A stretch of DNA of 64,000 nucleotides from Blautia sp. OF03-15BH. Its GTDB lineage: Bacteria > Bacillota > Clostridia > Lachnospirales > Lachnospiraceae. The notes below the pieces were generated by a model. The model was not told the DNA's origin and did not search any database. It saw only the letters and a list, made by a program, of their open reading frames with translations. Numbering within the stretch: position 1 is the stretch's first letter; each line of letters starts with the position of its first letter. The translations under genes and the position numbers were made by a program. The stretch is taken from assembly GCF_003463065.1 (NCBI RefSeq), contig NZ_QSCM01000001.1, positions 580,536 through 644,535 of the forward strand, read 5' to 3'. Positions 17,555 through 27,129 of the stretch are shown in pieces.

Positions 17555-19325
17555 AAAGATCTTCCTCAACCCGACCATCCTGCGTAATGTAGAAACACCT
17601 CATTCCATAATTTTTTCCGGAATCCGTTACATAATAATCGAAAGCATCCTGCGTATAGCCGGAGCTGTTTTCCGCCTGCACTCTCACAAAATACTGTCCG
17701 GCCTCCGGAAGATCCAGTTCTGCTTCCGGTAGAAGCTGTCTCTCTGAACGGTAAATGACATCACGAAACAGATAATCCCTGGCAACCTCTACGGTATACG
17801 TGATATCCTCCGCATCAAAATCATAGGAAATATCCCAGTTGACCTTCAGCTTCTGCCCTGTGATCACTGGTTTTCCAATATAAAACGGCATAGGCTTTTT
17901 CAGGCTCTCCAGATAAAGCTGATAATTGTTCTCCACTTCTCCCGGAATTTCGGAAGCAATCTCATCATACGCATCCTCTGTAAGCGGTTCATTCATCTGA
18001 TCCGGCATGGAATACGCATAAGGCTTTACCACCGCCTGATAACGTCCGATCATTGTGCGAAGTCTGTCCTCACTCAGATACGTTTTCAGATCCAGGATTG
18101 CCTCATCTAATTCTTCCCGGAAAGTTTCCGACTGCAGACAACGCTGAAACAGTATATTTCCCCAGTAATTGCTGACGCCAGACTCCCAGCTTCCCTGATC
18201 GGAAAACTGCCTTTTGACATACTCGCTTCTCATAAATGCCCCGTCATTATCCCAGCAGATAAAGTACCAGGTATCCGAATTCAAAGGACTGTACAGATAG
18301 GTGTTTCGATTCTGCGTGTCAACATTTCCTGTCAGGATCTGAAAGGCCATCCAGTAAGTCAGGTTTTCTTTGTCAAAATATTGCTCCAGAACGGTACTGA
18401 CAGGCTTGGAATAATCATTTACTGCCTCCAGCATCCGGATCAGTTTTCTGTGATCGGAGCTTCCTTTGATCTCCAGCCGTTCCTCAAATGCCCTCTGGTC
18501 ATATCCTGCCTCGTCCTCCTTTTTGATCACATCCTCATACCGGTAAAATTCAAAAGAATTGACCTTATATAACTGTCCGTTGAAATCCAGTCCATGGGCT
18601 TTCATTCCTGTTTTATTCAGTTGCTCCACCTGCGTATAAAGTCCATAATCAGAGAAACCTCCATTCTCCCCTTCTGTCTCATCTTTGACATACAAATGTA
18701 CAAACTGTGTTCGCAAACTGAGAAGTTCCGGGATCCCTTTCAGCAAGTCATAGGCCAGTTTGTTCCGGAAACGCATTCCTTCTCCCATATGTTTGTTCAG
18801 GTTGATCGTCCGCTGCCCTCTCCAGGTCCCTTTATTTTTCTTCAGTTCAATCTTGTAATTCTTCTGTGCATAGCGGCTGGAAGTCTGTCCACGAATCTGC
18901 ACCGTTGCATTAGGTACCTTTTCCCCATAACCGACTTCTCCCGCTTCCGGTCCGTTTTCATCTCCTACCTGTAAAAGCCCGGCCACCTGATAACGTTCCA
19001 CTCCCATTTCTTCATAATCAGATACAGAATAGCTGTTAATCTCACTCCAGGAATGATCCGTATTCTCCGAGGAATTTCCTCTGGAAACCGTCAGATACAT
19101 GGTCACTACACTGGTGTCATCATCGTTCTCATATAAGGTATCTTTATCCCTGAGATGAATCTCGTTGATCTCAGGTTTTTCTTCTTTTTCCACTCCAGAG
19201 TTTTCGCTTTCCACTTCTGTTGATTGTTCTCCGGTCTTCTGCATGGTCGTAGACATGCAGCCTCCGCACAAGACAGCTGCAAGAAGTACTGCCAGGATCC
19301 CTGCTGCTTTCTTATATCTTTTCAT
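17544..19325 (-). CDS. CotH-like kinase-fold lipoprotein
   Basis: 593 residues. A lipoprotein signal ends at Cys23 (VLCGGC). The CotH region has RTINLNKHMGEGMRFRNKLA and the metal-binding stretch CWDNDGAFM. CotH proteins have an atypical protein-kinase fold and phosphorylate spore-coat or surface proteins in Bacillus. A final Ig-like or fibronectin-like region (about 480-575) ends the protein. It overlaps PelG by 14 bp. Its surface location suggests phosphorylation of cell-wall or matrix components (inference). Confidence 0.82.
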   Translation of the reverse strand: MKRYKKAAGILAVLLAAVLCGGCMSTTMQKTGEQSTEVESENSGVEKEEKPEINEIHLRDKDTLYENDDDTSVVTMYLTVSRGNSSENTDHSWSEINSYSVSDYEEMGVERYQVAGLLQVGDENGPEAGEVGYGEKVPNATVQIRGQTSSRYAQKNYKIELKKNKGTWRGQRTINLNKHMGEGMRFRNKLAYDLLKGIPELLSLRTQFVHLYVKDETEGENGGFSDYGLYTQVEQLNKTGMKAHGLDFNGQLYKVNSFEFYRYEDVIKKEDEAGYDQRAFEERLEIKGSSDHRKLIRMLEAVNDYSKPVSTVLEQYFDKENLTYWMAFQILTGNVDTQNRNTYLYSPLNSDTWYFICWDNDGAFMRSEYVKRQFSDQGSWESGVSNYWGNILFQRCLQSETFREELDEAILDLKTYLSEDRLRTMIGRYQAVVKPYAYSMPDQMNEPLTEDAYDEIASEIPGEVENNYQLYLESLKKPMPFYIGKPVITGQKLKVNWDISYDFDAEDITYTVEVARDYLFRDVIYRSERQLLPEAELDLPEAGQYFVRVQAENSSGYTQDAFDYYVTDSGKNYGMRCFYITQDGRVEEDLYGE

Positions 19326-20781
19326 GCTCCTGTCTCCCTTCCAGTTTTTTATTCAGAAAATATCCAAGCCTGGTAAACACCCCTGTTTTATCCTCTGCCA
19401 CCACCGGCTGTACACTCAGTATATAATACGGAAGTTTCCTGGTATACGCATCCAGCCTGATCACAGCCAGAAGAAAAAAGATCCCACAGCCAATGAGAAA
19501 GCCAAACCCATAATATACCTTCGGAAAAAAAAGAGAAAAAAACGTAAACACAGACGTTCCTGCTGCAAAGATTCCGGACAACCACAACGCCCCCTGATAA
19601 TCCGTAAAATACAGCAGAAGCAGCAGCATCGTGTTTGCTACAGCATAAAGCCCATAACCAACGCAGAGCGTCCGAAAATACCCTTCCATGAGATCATTAA
19701 AGCCAAGTGGAAGCGCATTCAGCAGAAATCCTCCCACAGAAATTGCAAGTGCTGTCGTTAAGAGCTGTTTTAATGCCGTGTATTTCAGTTCCATATTTAG
19801 TACCTTCTGCATTTCTTTTCCTGCCTGCTGAATATCACCGATCGCTCCTTTATCATTGAAGAGACTATAATAGTTACGGTATTTGGGATAAAAATTAACC
19901 TCCACAGAAACAACAAAGTTCACCGTTGTGATCAGGATCGTGAGAAAGGCAGCCAGTGCCGGTACATCATGATAAGGGGCTCCGACAAAAAGCCCCTGCA
20001 CCTTCACCTGCAGCGGTCCTGCCCACATAATAACCAGATGTGAAAACAGTCCGATATGGAGAAAAAGCCCGGTAAAAGCCAACGGAAGAAACTGATCCAC
20101 CCATTTCAGAAAGAAAAATGCACTGCCGTTTCCCTGCGGAAAATACTGGTACAACAGTGCTGTATCCCAGAGCATCATGACTCCGTATCCAATAAAGACA
20201 GCGATCAGTAAAGCTTCCACATGGGGAATTTTCAAAAAAAGCAGAAACCAGCCGACCAGAAAGGTCACCACAATGGCGGCTACAAATGCCAGAAGAATCC
20301 CTCTGTAATCCTTGATCGCTGTCAAATAGCTCATGGCATTCCAGGTAAGGATCAATTCTCCGAAAAGCCCCAGACACAGAAAACCATCCAGCAGTCCTGC
20401 TCCTGAAAAAGCAAGAAAAATCCCATAAAGAATTCCTCCAACGATCAGCATAAGAGCGGAAGAGCCCCAGAAAGAAGGCAGTATCGTTTCATAATTTTCT
20501 TCATACAGCTGATCTGCTATAAATCTCGTTACCACCATGGAAAGAAAGCTGGTGACTGTCAGCGAAGACAGAAGCGTATAGGTGATCATACACACCAAAA
20601 GCTCTCTGCTGTGTTCGGAGCCCCCGGTCAGGCTGCAGAGAAACAGAACGCCAAGAAGCAGCACGATTCCAAGCAGCATCGGTCCGGTACAGACGATTCC
20701 TGCATATCCGTAAGCCCGGACGCTTGCAAACAAGCCACGCCTGTTAAAAAGCTTCTTCAGTTCAAATCCGATCCCAGCCAT
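19312..20781 (-). CDS. pelG: PelG-like polysaccharide transporter
   Basis: 489 residues, about 12 membrane helices. It starts MAGIGFELKKLFNRRG, the hallmark of PelG (MOP/Wzx-related inner-membrane transporter of Pel). It would export the polymer made by PelF. The start at 20781 has AAGGAGGT upstream inside the end of pelF; the 14-residue longer form at 20823 is rejected. It overlaps pelF by 20 bp and cotH by 14 bp. Confidence 0.9.
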   Translation of the reverse strand: MAGIGFELKKLFNRRGLFASVRAYGYAGIVCTGPMLLGIVLLLGVLFLCSLTGGSEHSRELLVCMITYTLLSSLTVTSFLSMVVTRFIADQLYEENYETILPSFWGSSALMLIVGGILYGIFLAFSGAGLLDGFLCLGLFGELILTWNAMSYLTAIKDYRGILLAFVAAIVVTFLVGWFLLFLKIPHVEALLIAVFIGYGVMMLWDTALLYQYFPQGNGSAFFFLKWVDQFLPLAFTGLFLHIGLFSHLVIMWAGPLQVKVQGLFVGAPYHDVPALAAFLTILITTVNFVVSVEVNFYPKYRNYYSLFNDKGAIGDIQQAGKEMQKVLNMELKYTALKQLLTTALAISVGGFLLNALPLGFNDLMEGYFRTLCVGYGLYAVANTMLLLLLYFTDYQGALWLSGIFAAGTSVFTFFSLFFPKVYYGFGFLIGCGIFFLLAVIRLDAYTRKLPYYILSVQPVVAEDKTGVFTRLGYFLNKKLEGRQEHEKI

Positions 20782-22186
20782 TTTTCTCTTCCACCTCCTT
20801 GTACACGCTCCGGTAATTCTCAATCATTTTTTCCTGTCTGTAATAGAGCCGTGCCCGGTTCTGTCCGTTTTTTCCCATCCGTCTGCGTCGCACCTCGGAA
20901 GCACACATTTTTTCCATTGCGTCTGCCAGTCCTTCTCTGTACATAGGCGGCACATAATAACCTGCCCGACCGCAGCAATCCTCTTCATTTCCTTCCAACA
21001 GTTCTTTACAGCAGCCAACATCTGTTGTCACACAGGGCCGCCTTGCTGCAAAAGACTCCAGCACAGACAAAGGCTGGCCTTCCGATATACTCGTCAGAAT
21101 CGTAAAATCCAGTTTTTCCATATATTTTACGATATCTACACGTCCGGTAAAAATGAGGTTTTTTAACTGTAGCTGCTCTACAAGTGCATAACACTCTTCC
21201 GCATATTCTTCATCATCGACGCCTCCCAGAATATGAAGGCGCACCTTTTCTACTCTCGCCGCCAGTTCAAAAAATGCATAAATCATAGTTTTGATATCCT
21301 TGATCGGTGCCAGTCTCACAACTGCACCGATATCCACCCAGCCATCCGGCTTCTTCAAAGGGATCTCTGCCAATCGCTCGTAATTGATCCCATTGGCGAT
21401 CACCCGGCATTTTTCCGGAGCACAGCCCATCTGTATCTGTGTTTTCATTGCATTTGTGAAAAGACTGGTTACGCGGAATGCTCTTTGATAAATCATATCT
21501 GACAACATATAAAAAAAGGAGATCCATTGTTTCTTGAAAGACGGAACCACCCATTTTGCACGGATGATCTCTTCCTCCCGTTCACGGGTATAAATCCCAT
21601 GTTCCGTAAGAAGGACATCCCGGTTGTTGACATATCCTCCAAGGCAGGCCAGAAGACCTCCATATCCGGTACAGATTGCATGATACACATCCGCCTGCGG
21701 CACTTTTGTTCCCATCAGATAGAGCACCGGCAAAAGCATGGAACGCATGGTATGAAAGGCATCCGCAAAGGCAATGTACGGATACTGTTCCTCACAGCAC
21801 TCTGTCAGAATCTCAAGAAACTCTTCACTTTTCAGAAATGCCATCGGATTGAGTTCTTTATCATGATACAGACGGAAGAGAACTTCCCAGTCCGGTCTGC
21901 CGCAAAGCATCAATTCTTTGAGACTTTCCTTTTCCTCTTCTGAAAAAATGTGTCTCATTTTTTTCTTATCCTTCACCTTAAGTGCATCATCCAGAAAGAC
22001 CTCATGAACCTCTTTGACCTGAGGCGGAAGCTCATAGACAAATTTCCCTCTGCTTTCCGCTTTGGCTCCAATCACCCAGAGCACAAATTCATGCTCTTTC
22101 ATTTGATTAATATACTGGTGCATCCATGTGGAAACACCGCCAAACACATAGGGATAGCATCCCTCTAAAATCAGACAGATCTTCAC
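20762..22186 (-). CDS. pelF: PelF-like GT4 glycosyltransferase
   Basis: 474 residues. Opens MKICLILEGCYPYVFGGVSTWMHQ, the PelF signature. GT-B fold with the C-terminal donor-site motif ISEGQPLSVLESFA (Glu-x7-Glu) near 370-385. In Pseudomonas PelF uses UDP-GalNAc/GlcNAc to make Pel in the cytoplasm. Lies 11 bp after the DUF2194 gene. Recognised with high confidence; the exact sugar here is unknown. Confidence 0.92.
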   Translation of the reverse strand: MKICLILEGCYPYVFGGVSTWMHQYINQMKEHEFVLWVIGAKAESRGKFVYELPPQVKEVHEVFLDDALKVKDKKKMRHIFSEEEKESLKELMLCGRPDWEVLFRLYHDKELNPMAFLKSEEFLEILTECCEEQYPYIAFADAFHTMRSMLLPVLYLMGTKVPQADVYHAICTGYGGLLACLGGYVNNRDVLLTEHGIYTREREEEIIRAKWVVPSFKKQWISFFYMLSDMIYQRAFRVTSLFTNAMKTQIQMGCAPEKCRVIANGINYERLAEIPLKKPDGWVDIGAVVRLAPIKDIKTMIYAFFELAARVEKVRLHILGGVDDEEYAEECYALVEQLQLKNLIFTGRVDIVKYMEKLDFTILTSISEGQPLSVLESFAARRPCVTTDVGCCKELLEGNEEDCCGRAGYYVPPMYREGLADAMEKMCASEVRRRRMGKNGQNRARLYYRQEKMIENYRSVYKEVEEKNGWDRI

Positions 22187-22197
22187 GCTTTATCTCC

Positions 22198-24036
22198 TCA
22201 GTTTCTGGCAATTACCACTTCACTTTCCTCTGCACGCAGAAGATAGAGATTTCCGGTAATGTTTACAAGCTCACCGCCGGTCACATCTCCCGGCTTCCCT
22301 TCATTGATCCTTACCATCAGATACGCTTCATCATATAAATGCCCCAGATGAAGCCTGATTTCTTTCTCTGTGATCTCTTTATCCACAGTCAACGCTCCAT
22401 AACGCTGAACAGCACCTGCCAGCTCTGAACCGGTGAGGTTACGCAGCTCTTCGGCCGACTCATTCAGCCAGGTCATATATTCATCCAGCCGCTTTTTCAG
22501 TTTTTCCCATCCAAGTGCCGCTCCTCTGTCTTCATCCAGAAGATCATCCGGATGCATAAAATGGCTGTTTACGAAGTGCATATTCAATTCAGAAAGAGCT
22601 GCCATCTGCATATAGTCATCAATCACTGCTCCGGATATGATACGCGGCTGTTCCACGATTCCGTCCTCCGCTGTTTCAAATTCCTGTACATAGGCAAATT
22701 CACCGGAAAAATAATTACTGGCAATGGAACGGATCTCAGGAAATTTTTCTCCCAAAAGTTTTCTTCCTTCTTCTGAAAGCACATTGGATGGCGGTACATA
22801 CACGGACAGTTCTGTCGCCGGAAACATTTTCTTTCCAAAACGGATCAATTCATCAACGGCTTTCTCCATTGCATCCAGACTGGTCCAGGTTTTATAGGGA
22901 AGAACGGTTCCATAATCCACATTTGACAGACTCAGAGGCTGGTGATTATACCCGTGATACCCCAGTTCTCCTCCCTGATGCAGAATCATATTTCCAAAAT
23001 ACTGGAAGCGCTGCACATCCGTCTGCTCCGTGATCTCTCCATCCGTATCATCTTCGTAGTTTTCAATGATCACTCCGGTATACTTTACACCGTGTTTCGC
23101 TGCAAGCGTCATCATATCCGGCCACCAGACATTGGAATAAAACTCCGCAATGCTGGTATTGTAATCACGTCTAACATACGTTCCGTCACCACTCGGTACC
23201 GGAGACGGAAAATCATCCAGATAGAACACCGATCCATTGATCACCGGATAGACACCTGCATCTGTCAGAAGACTGTAGGAAGCCGCATAAAACCCTCGTA
23301 CTGCTTTTTCTGTCAGGCCAAAATTATCAATGACAAACTTTCCTTTTCCATAGTTTCTCTCCCAGATCAGCGGCATCCCGTTTTCATCACCGATCCTTGC
23401 ATAGACCCGGGCAGTTTCATCCAGCTGTACCTCCCATGCAGAATCAAAAGGATCCGTGATCATATAGGACCTGCCGCCTCCGATCAGGAAATCTTTTTCA
23501 AAATAGATACTGGAAACCTCGGCATTCTGATATCCAGAAGAAATGATCCCCAGTTTCTGTTCGATCATCGACACATACGTTTCTTTTTGCAGCGTCAGTG
23601 CAAACAGGACGCTGCCTCCTTCCTTCACCCAGCTGCAAATGTCCAATACGTTTTCCTTCAGAGGCTCCAGGCTTTTGAGAAGAACAGTCACGGTCTCATA
23701 CGGTTCCAGCTCCGGAAGTGTCTGTTTCTGAAGATCCACTACCTCCGTTCCTACACGCATATCCATAAAAATCTGCCGGAACTGCGTCCAGGCCTGAATG
23801 CTTTCCTCCTGGCTGCTGTCCATTAGGACAAGACAGCTTTTTTTCAGAGAAGAAAACACTTCTTTTTCCGTAACGATCCGGTCACGGTCTATATAAGAAA
23901 TCTGTCTTTTTTTCTCCTGATAGTGAATGCCTGCCCTTTCGGCAAAAAGGATCACTGCCATCATCAAAAAACAACCAAGGATCACCAGGATCCCTTTAAA
24001 CTGAAAATTTCTGATCTCTTTCAAGCGTCTAACCAA
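22198..24036 (-). CDS. DUF2194 protein, likely PelA-type polysaccharide deacetylase
   Basis: 612 residues with one N-terminal membrane anchor (13-31). The first part (about 60-250) has an alpha/beta, glutamine-amidotransferase-like look. The second has carbohydrate esterase features: FYLDDFPSPVPSG (metal and base Asp), HGYNHQPL (His-x3-His) and HFMHPDD. Matches DUF2194, which is found in Gram-positive pel-type loci in place of the PelA deacetylase. Would partly de-N-acetylate the polymer outside the membrane. Overlaps the PelE-like gene by 16 bp. Confidence 0.78.
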   Translation of the reverse strand: MVRRLKEIRNFQFKGILVILGCFLMMAVILFAERAGIHYQEKKRQISYIDRDRIVTEKEVFSSLKKSCLVLMDSSQEESIQAWTQFRQIFMDMRVGTEVVDLQKQTLPELEPYETVTVLLKSLEPLKENVLDICSWVKEGGSVLFALTLQKETYVSMIEQKLGIISSGYQNAEVSSIYFEKDFLIGGGRSYMITDPFDSAWEVQLDETARVYARIGDENGMPLIWERNYGKGKFVIDNFGLTEKAVRGFYAASYSLLTDAGVYPVINGSVFYLDDFPSPVPSGDGTYVRRDYNTSIAEFYSNVWWPDMMTLAAKHGVKYTGVIIENYEDDTDGEITEQTDVQRFQYFGNMILHQGGELGYHGYNHQPLSLSNVDYGTVLPYKTWTSLDAMEKAVDELIRFGKKMFPATELSVYVPPSNVLSEEGRKLLGEKFPEIRSIASNYFSGEFAYVQEFETAEDGIVEQPRIISGAVIDDYMQMAALSELNMHFVNSHFMHPDDLLDEDRGAALGWEKLKKRLDEYMTWLNESAEELRNLTGSELAGAVQRYGALTVDKEITEKEIRLHLGHLYDEAYLMVRINEGKPGDVTGGELVNITGNLYLLRAEESEVVIARN

Positions 24037-24914
24037 AAAGCCAGAACCTCCTTACTCTGCGAAGATAGATAAATATGCTCCTCTTTCATCTGTTTTAACG
24101 TATTTCTTATTTCTCTGCCATTTTTCTGTACTGCCAAAAACAGGATCTTTCTTACCCAGAACTCTTCTCGTCTGTGCCAGTTCCGATCCATCCGCTCCAG
24201 GATCTCCTGCACTCCTGCATAATCTTCCAGTTCCATCAGGTTATCCGCCAGACAGATACAGCTGTGAAGATCTTCATTTCTTTTCAGTTTTTTTCTTAAG
24301 AGCAGAGTATATTGGTTTCGCTGCATACGCTCCATCTGTTTTTCCAGCAACCCTTGCCTCAGATAATTTTCCATAAAATCACAATACTCATCCAGTACAA
24401 CCGGATCATCCGGTGCTGCCGCATACGTTCGTTCCATGGTCTGCAGCCTGCTGTCATAATCTTTTGACAGTTCTACCATGGCTGTGATCGCATAATGTAC
24501 AACCTCCACGTCTTCATTCAGCCTTGCTTTTTCCAAAAGTTCCATATATCTGGACGGATCATCATTCAAGATATTCATAATCAACTGCCTTCGAAGTTCC
24601 GGTTCATTGATCAGAAGTGCTTCCTCTAAAGGTACAATATCTCTGTCATTTTTTTCTCTTACCTGAACATTGTTTTTATAAATCTCTTCATTGATTCGAA
24701 GCTTTTCCAGACCGATCGGCCTGCTGTTTTCTTTTTTCAAAAAAAACTGCAGCTGAAGCAGACCTATGCACAACACTCCAAAAAACGGGATAAAAATAAC
24801 AGGAACCATCAGATATCTCTTTCCCTTCAAAAAATGCGTCCGGATTCCGATCCAGGTCAGCACACAGATCAGCAGATGAAGGAACAGCAAAATCAAACCA
24901 CTTATTGTCTGCAT
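24021..24914 (-). CDS. pelE: PelE-like membrane/TPR protein
   Basis: 297 residues. Two membrane helices (about 4-25 and 33-58) followed by a cytoplasmic alpha-helical repeat region (about 85-290) of TPR type (RRQLIMNILNDDPSRYMELL; PDDPVVLDEYCDFM). PelE of Pseudomonas has the same plan and sits next to PelD in the membrane complex. Overlaps pelD by 13 bp and the DUF2194 gene by 16 bp. Identity rests on domain plan and position. Confidence 0.72.
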   Translation of the reverse strand: MQTISGLILLFLHLLICVLTWIGIRTHFLKGKRYLMVPVIFIPFFGVLCIGLLQLQFFLKKENSRPIGLEKLRINEEIYKNNVQVREKNDRDIVPLEEALLINEPELRRQLIMNILNDDPSRYMELLEKARLNEDVEVVHYAITAMVELSKDYDSRLQTMERTYAAAPDDPVVLDEYCDFMENYLRQGLLEKQMERMQRNQYTLLLRKKLKRNEDLHSCICLADNLMELEDYAGVQEILERMDRNWHRREEFWVRKILFLAVQKNGREIRNTLKQMKEEHIYLSSQSKEVLAFWLDA

Positions 24915-27034
24915 TCTTTGTTCTCCTCTTCCGTCTCCTGCGGTTCTGTATTTTCCGTATTGATCTGCCTGCCATAAAAACCGGCCTGGTTCAGTCTTTT
25001 CAGAACGGCCGGAAGTGAGACATTGTCGGTCTGTACCAGCATCAGATACAGTTCTCCGCTTTCAGAAATTCCCCAGACGTCATTTTCTCTCACTACTGTA
25101 CACAGCACCTGATCTGCCTCTTCCAGAGAGCGTCCCGGATGTTCCAGCTGCAGAAGAACATAAGAGGCCATTCTCTGTTCTCTCATATCATGCTGAAGTT
25201 CCAACCGCTCCTCAAAATATTCTGTTTTTAATATATGCGTTCCTTCTACATACTGCTTATCCTTCACGGCTTCCTGATATTCCAGGGCACGAAGAAGGGC
25301 GGTTTCCACCAGTCCGCACAGGATCTTGAACAGATTCAGGTAGTATAAAGACAGCTGCTCACGTTTTGCTTCATGAATACAGATTAACATAACCAGTGCC
25401 CCGTTTCTCCGGATCCCAGCCATAAACATCGGATAATTTTTCAAAAAGTCGCGATTGACCCATATTTTATCCTTTTCCAGAACTTCCATTGCTGCTGCAT
25501 ACTCACTTAGCTTCAGAGAGTGGGGATACTCTTGTTTTGCCCGGGCAGATGCCGCTTCCAGCCGTCCGTAGCCCTTCTCCGGATTCAGTGTGTACAGTCC
25601 AAGGCTTTTATTTTCCAGAACATCTTCCAGAACCTGTACCGTTTCAAGAAAAAGCTCCTGCGGACGAATGACATCCAGTTTTCTTGTAATGTCAAAAATT
25701 TTTCCGAAACTGTCTTTGCTTCCAAGAATCTGTTTTTTATAGAGATTCTTGTCTTCCAGCGTTTCCTGGTACATCTCGCGGGTACGGAAAAGTTTTTCCT
25801 GGATCAGCTGGTTTTCTTCTTTTACAAACTGGATATTTTCCTTATTCTTCATACGGACATAACCGCAGATTGCTCCTACAGCAAAGTAAAAAATAAAAGG
25901 GATCCAGTTTGAAGGTTCATAAAACAGAACGTACCAGCTAATATCCTCTCGTTCAAACTGCCGGATCAGTGAAACGGCCTCTGCTAGTGCCGCTGCAATT
26001 CCATAATTGATCCCGTATAAACTGCTGAATAATACAATAAATAACAGCCGAAGATCGATCATCTGAAATTGTGCCTGATTTCCCAGCACACCATTCAACC
26101 ATTCAAATAACAAAAATACAACTGCAAACTCCAGGATCTTTAAACCTGCTTTCTGCTTTAAGAGCAGATAACGGAGGCTGTCTAAAGGACCTTTTTCCTT
26201 CTTTCTCCGCCGTTTATATGCTTCATACAACCCCGGAAGTTCTTCCAGAATAGAAATCTTTGGAAACCATCCATATTGATAGCGAATGACTTTGTCATCT
26301 TCCGGCATATTTTCCAGAATACTCTCTCCGGTATAAGCTATTTTCAAAAATGGACACGACTGGTTCAGTTTTTTTCCGAAATCCTGAAAGGTATGTTTAA
26401 ATACATTCGGTATATTCAGACTGTCTTCCTTCTCATTCCAGTTATCAAATACTTTATATAAAAGTCCTGCCAGATCCTGCGGGTTCAGAAAAAACAGCTG
26501 CTGCTCTTTCTTTTCCTGAAATACCAGTGTCCCGCTCCGGGAGATTTCATCAAATATAAGATTTAGAAAATCTTTTTCATACTGCTCCGAATATAAATAA
26601 GGTGCCCGGATGATCTTGATTCCGATCTCATAAAGCTTTGCCAGTTCTCTTCCCAGTCTTTCCACTTCAGAAACAAGAAGTGTTTTTCCAGTCAAAGTAT
26701 CATAATTGTTTTCTGGTCCTGTCAGATAAATGATCCTTATCTGCCGTTTTTTGCGGCAGCACTGCAGCACACGGCGCAGCATATCTGCCTCTCCCTGCAA
26801 TTCTCCGTGAAATGACAAATAATTAGAAAAATAAACAACCTGTTCAAATTCATAAGTATGAAAAAGATCTTCCAGTTCCTCTTCACTCTGCGTAAACGGA
26901 CGAACAAGCAGATTCTTTCTTCTGTTTGTTTTTACTATCGTATCTCCCAAAAGCATTACCAGACTTTCCGGAAATGCTTCTTCGATAAATTCATTCGTGA
27001 TATAGCCTGTATTTCCGACTAATAGGGTTCTCAT
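24902..27034 (-). CDS. pelD: PelD-like c-di-GMP receptor with N-terminal epimerase-like domain
   Basis: 710 residues. About 1-270 is a Rossmann domain of the NAD-epimerase type (start MRTLLVGNTGYITNEF), but no Tyr-x3-Lys is seen. About 300-400 holds four membrane helices, then a coiled coil, a GAF domain (about 450-580) and a degenerate GGDEF region. The GGDEF motif reads SESGE, so it is not a cyclase. An RxxD (RENDVWG, Arg about 649) is placed like the c-di-GMP I-site of Pseudomonas PelD. Start at 27034 after GGAG; a 16-residue longer form runs into repeat B. Confidence 0.85.
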   Translation of the reverse strand: MRTLLVGNTGYITNEFIEEAFPESLVMLLGDTIVKTNRRKNLLVRPFTQSEEELEDLFHTYEFEQVVYFSNYLSFHGELQGEADMLRRVLQCCRKKRQIRIIYLTGPENNYDTLTGKTLLVSEVERLGRELAKLYEIGIKIIRAPYLYSEQYEKDFLNLIFDEISRSGTLVFQEKKEQQLFFLNPQDLAGLLYKVFDNWNEKEDSLNIPNVFKHTFQDFGKKLNQSCPFLKIAYTGESILENMPEDDKVIRYQYGWFPKISILEELPGLYEAYKRRRKKEKGPLDSLRYLLLKQKAGLKILEFAVVFLLFEWLNGVLGNQAQFQMIDLRLLFIVLFSSLYGINYGIAAALAEAVSLIRQFEREDISWYVLFYEPSNWIPFIFYFAVGAICGYVRMKNKENIQFVKEENQLIQEKLFRTREMYQETLEDKNLYKKQILGSKDSFGKIFDITRKLDVIRPQELFLETVQVLEDVLENKSLGLYTLNPEKGYGRLEAASARAKQEYPHSLKLSEYAAAMEVLEKDKIWVNRDFLKNYPMFMAGIRRNGALVMLICIHEAKREQLSLYYLNLFKILCGLVETALLRALEYQEAVKDKQYVEGTHILKTEYFEERLELQHDMREQRMASYVLLQLEHPGRSLEEADQVLCTVVRENDVWGISESGELYLMLVQTDNVSLPAVLKRLNQAGFYGRQINTENTEPQETEEENKECRQ

Positions 27035-27051
27035 TTTTTCTCTCCATCCAG

Positions 27052-27081
27052 ACTTTTGTATCTCGGTAAAGCGTACATTCA
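27052..27081 (-). promoter_or_regulatory. Candidate weak promoter of pelD
   Basis: Minus-strand TTGAAT, 16-bp spacer, TACAAA, between the terminator at 27081-27111 and pelD. Only 4/6 matches in each box; could allow pel expression apart from the upstream gene. Confidence 0.3.
27067..27080. repeat. Family B repeat, end fragment
   Basis: GTAAAGCGTACATTC-type sequence matches the terminal 14 bp of the family B elements (GTAAAGCGGACATTC) at 29233 and 34671 with one change. Confidence 0.5.
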
Positions 27082-27112
27082 AAAAAGCTGTGGAAAGCGA
27101 ATTCCACAGCTG
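27081..27112 (-). terminator. Intrinsic terminator between the c-di-GMP enzyme gene and pelD
   Basis: On the minus strand AGCTGTGGAA / TTCCACAGCT with a 6-nt loop followed by six T. It ends 47 bp before the pelD start, so it could separate the two units or act as an attenuator. Confidence 0.85.
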
Positions 27113-27129
27113 TTCTTATTCTTTCTATT

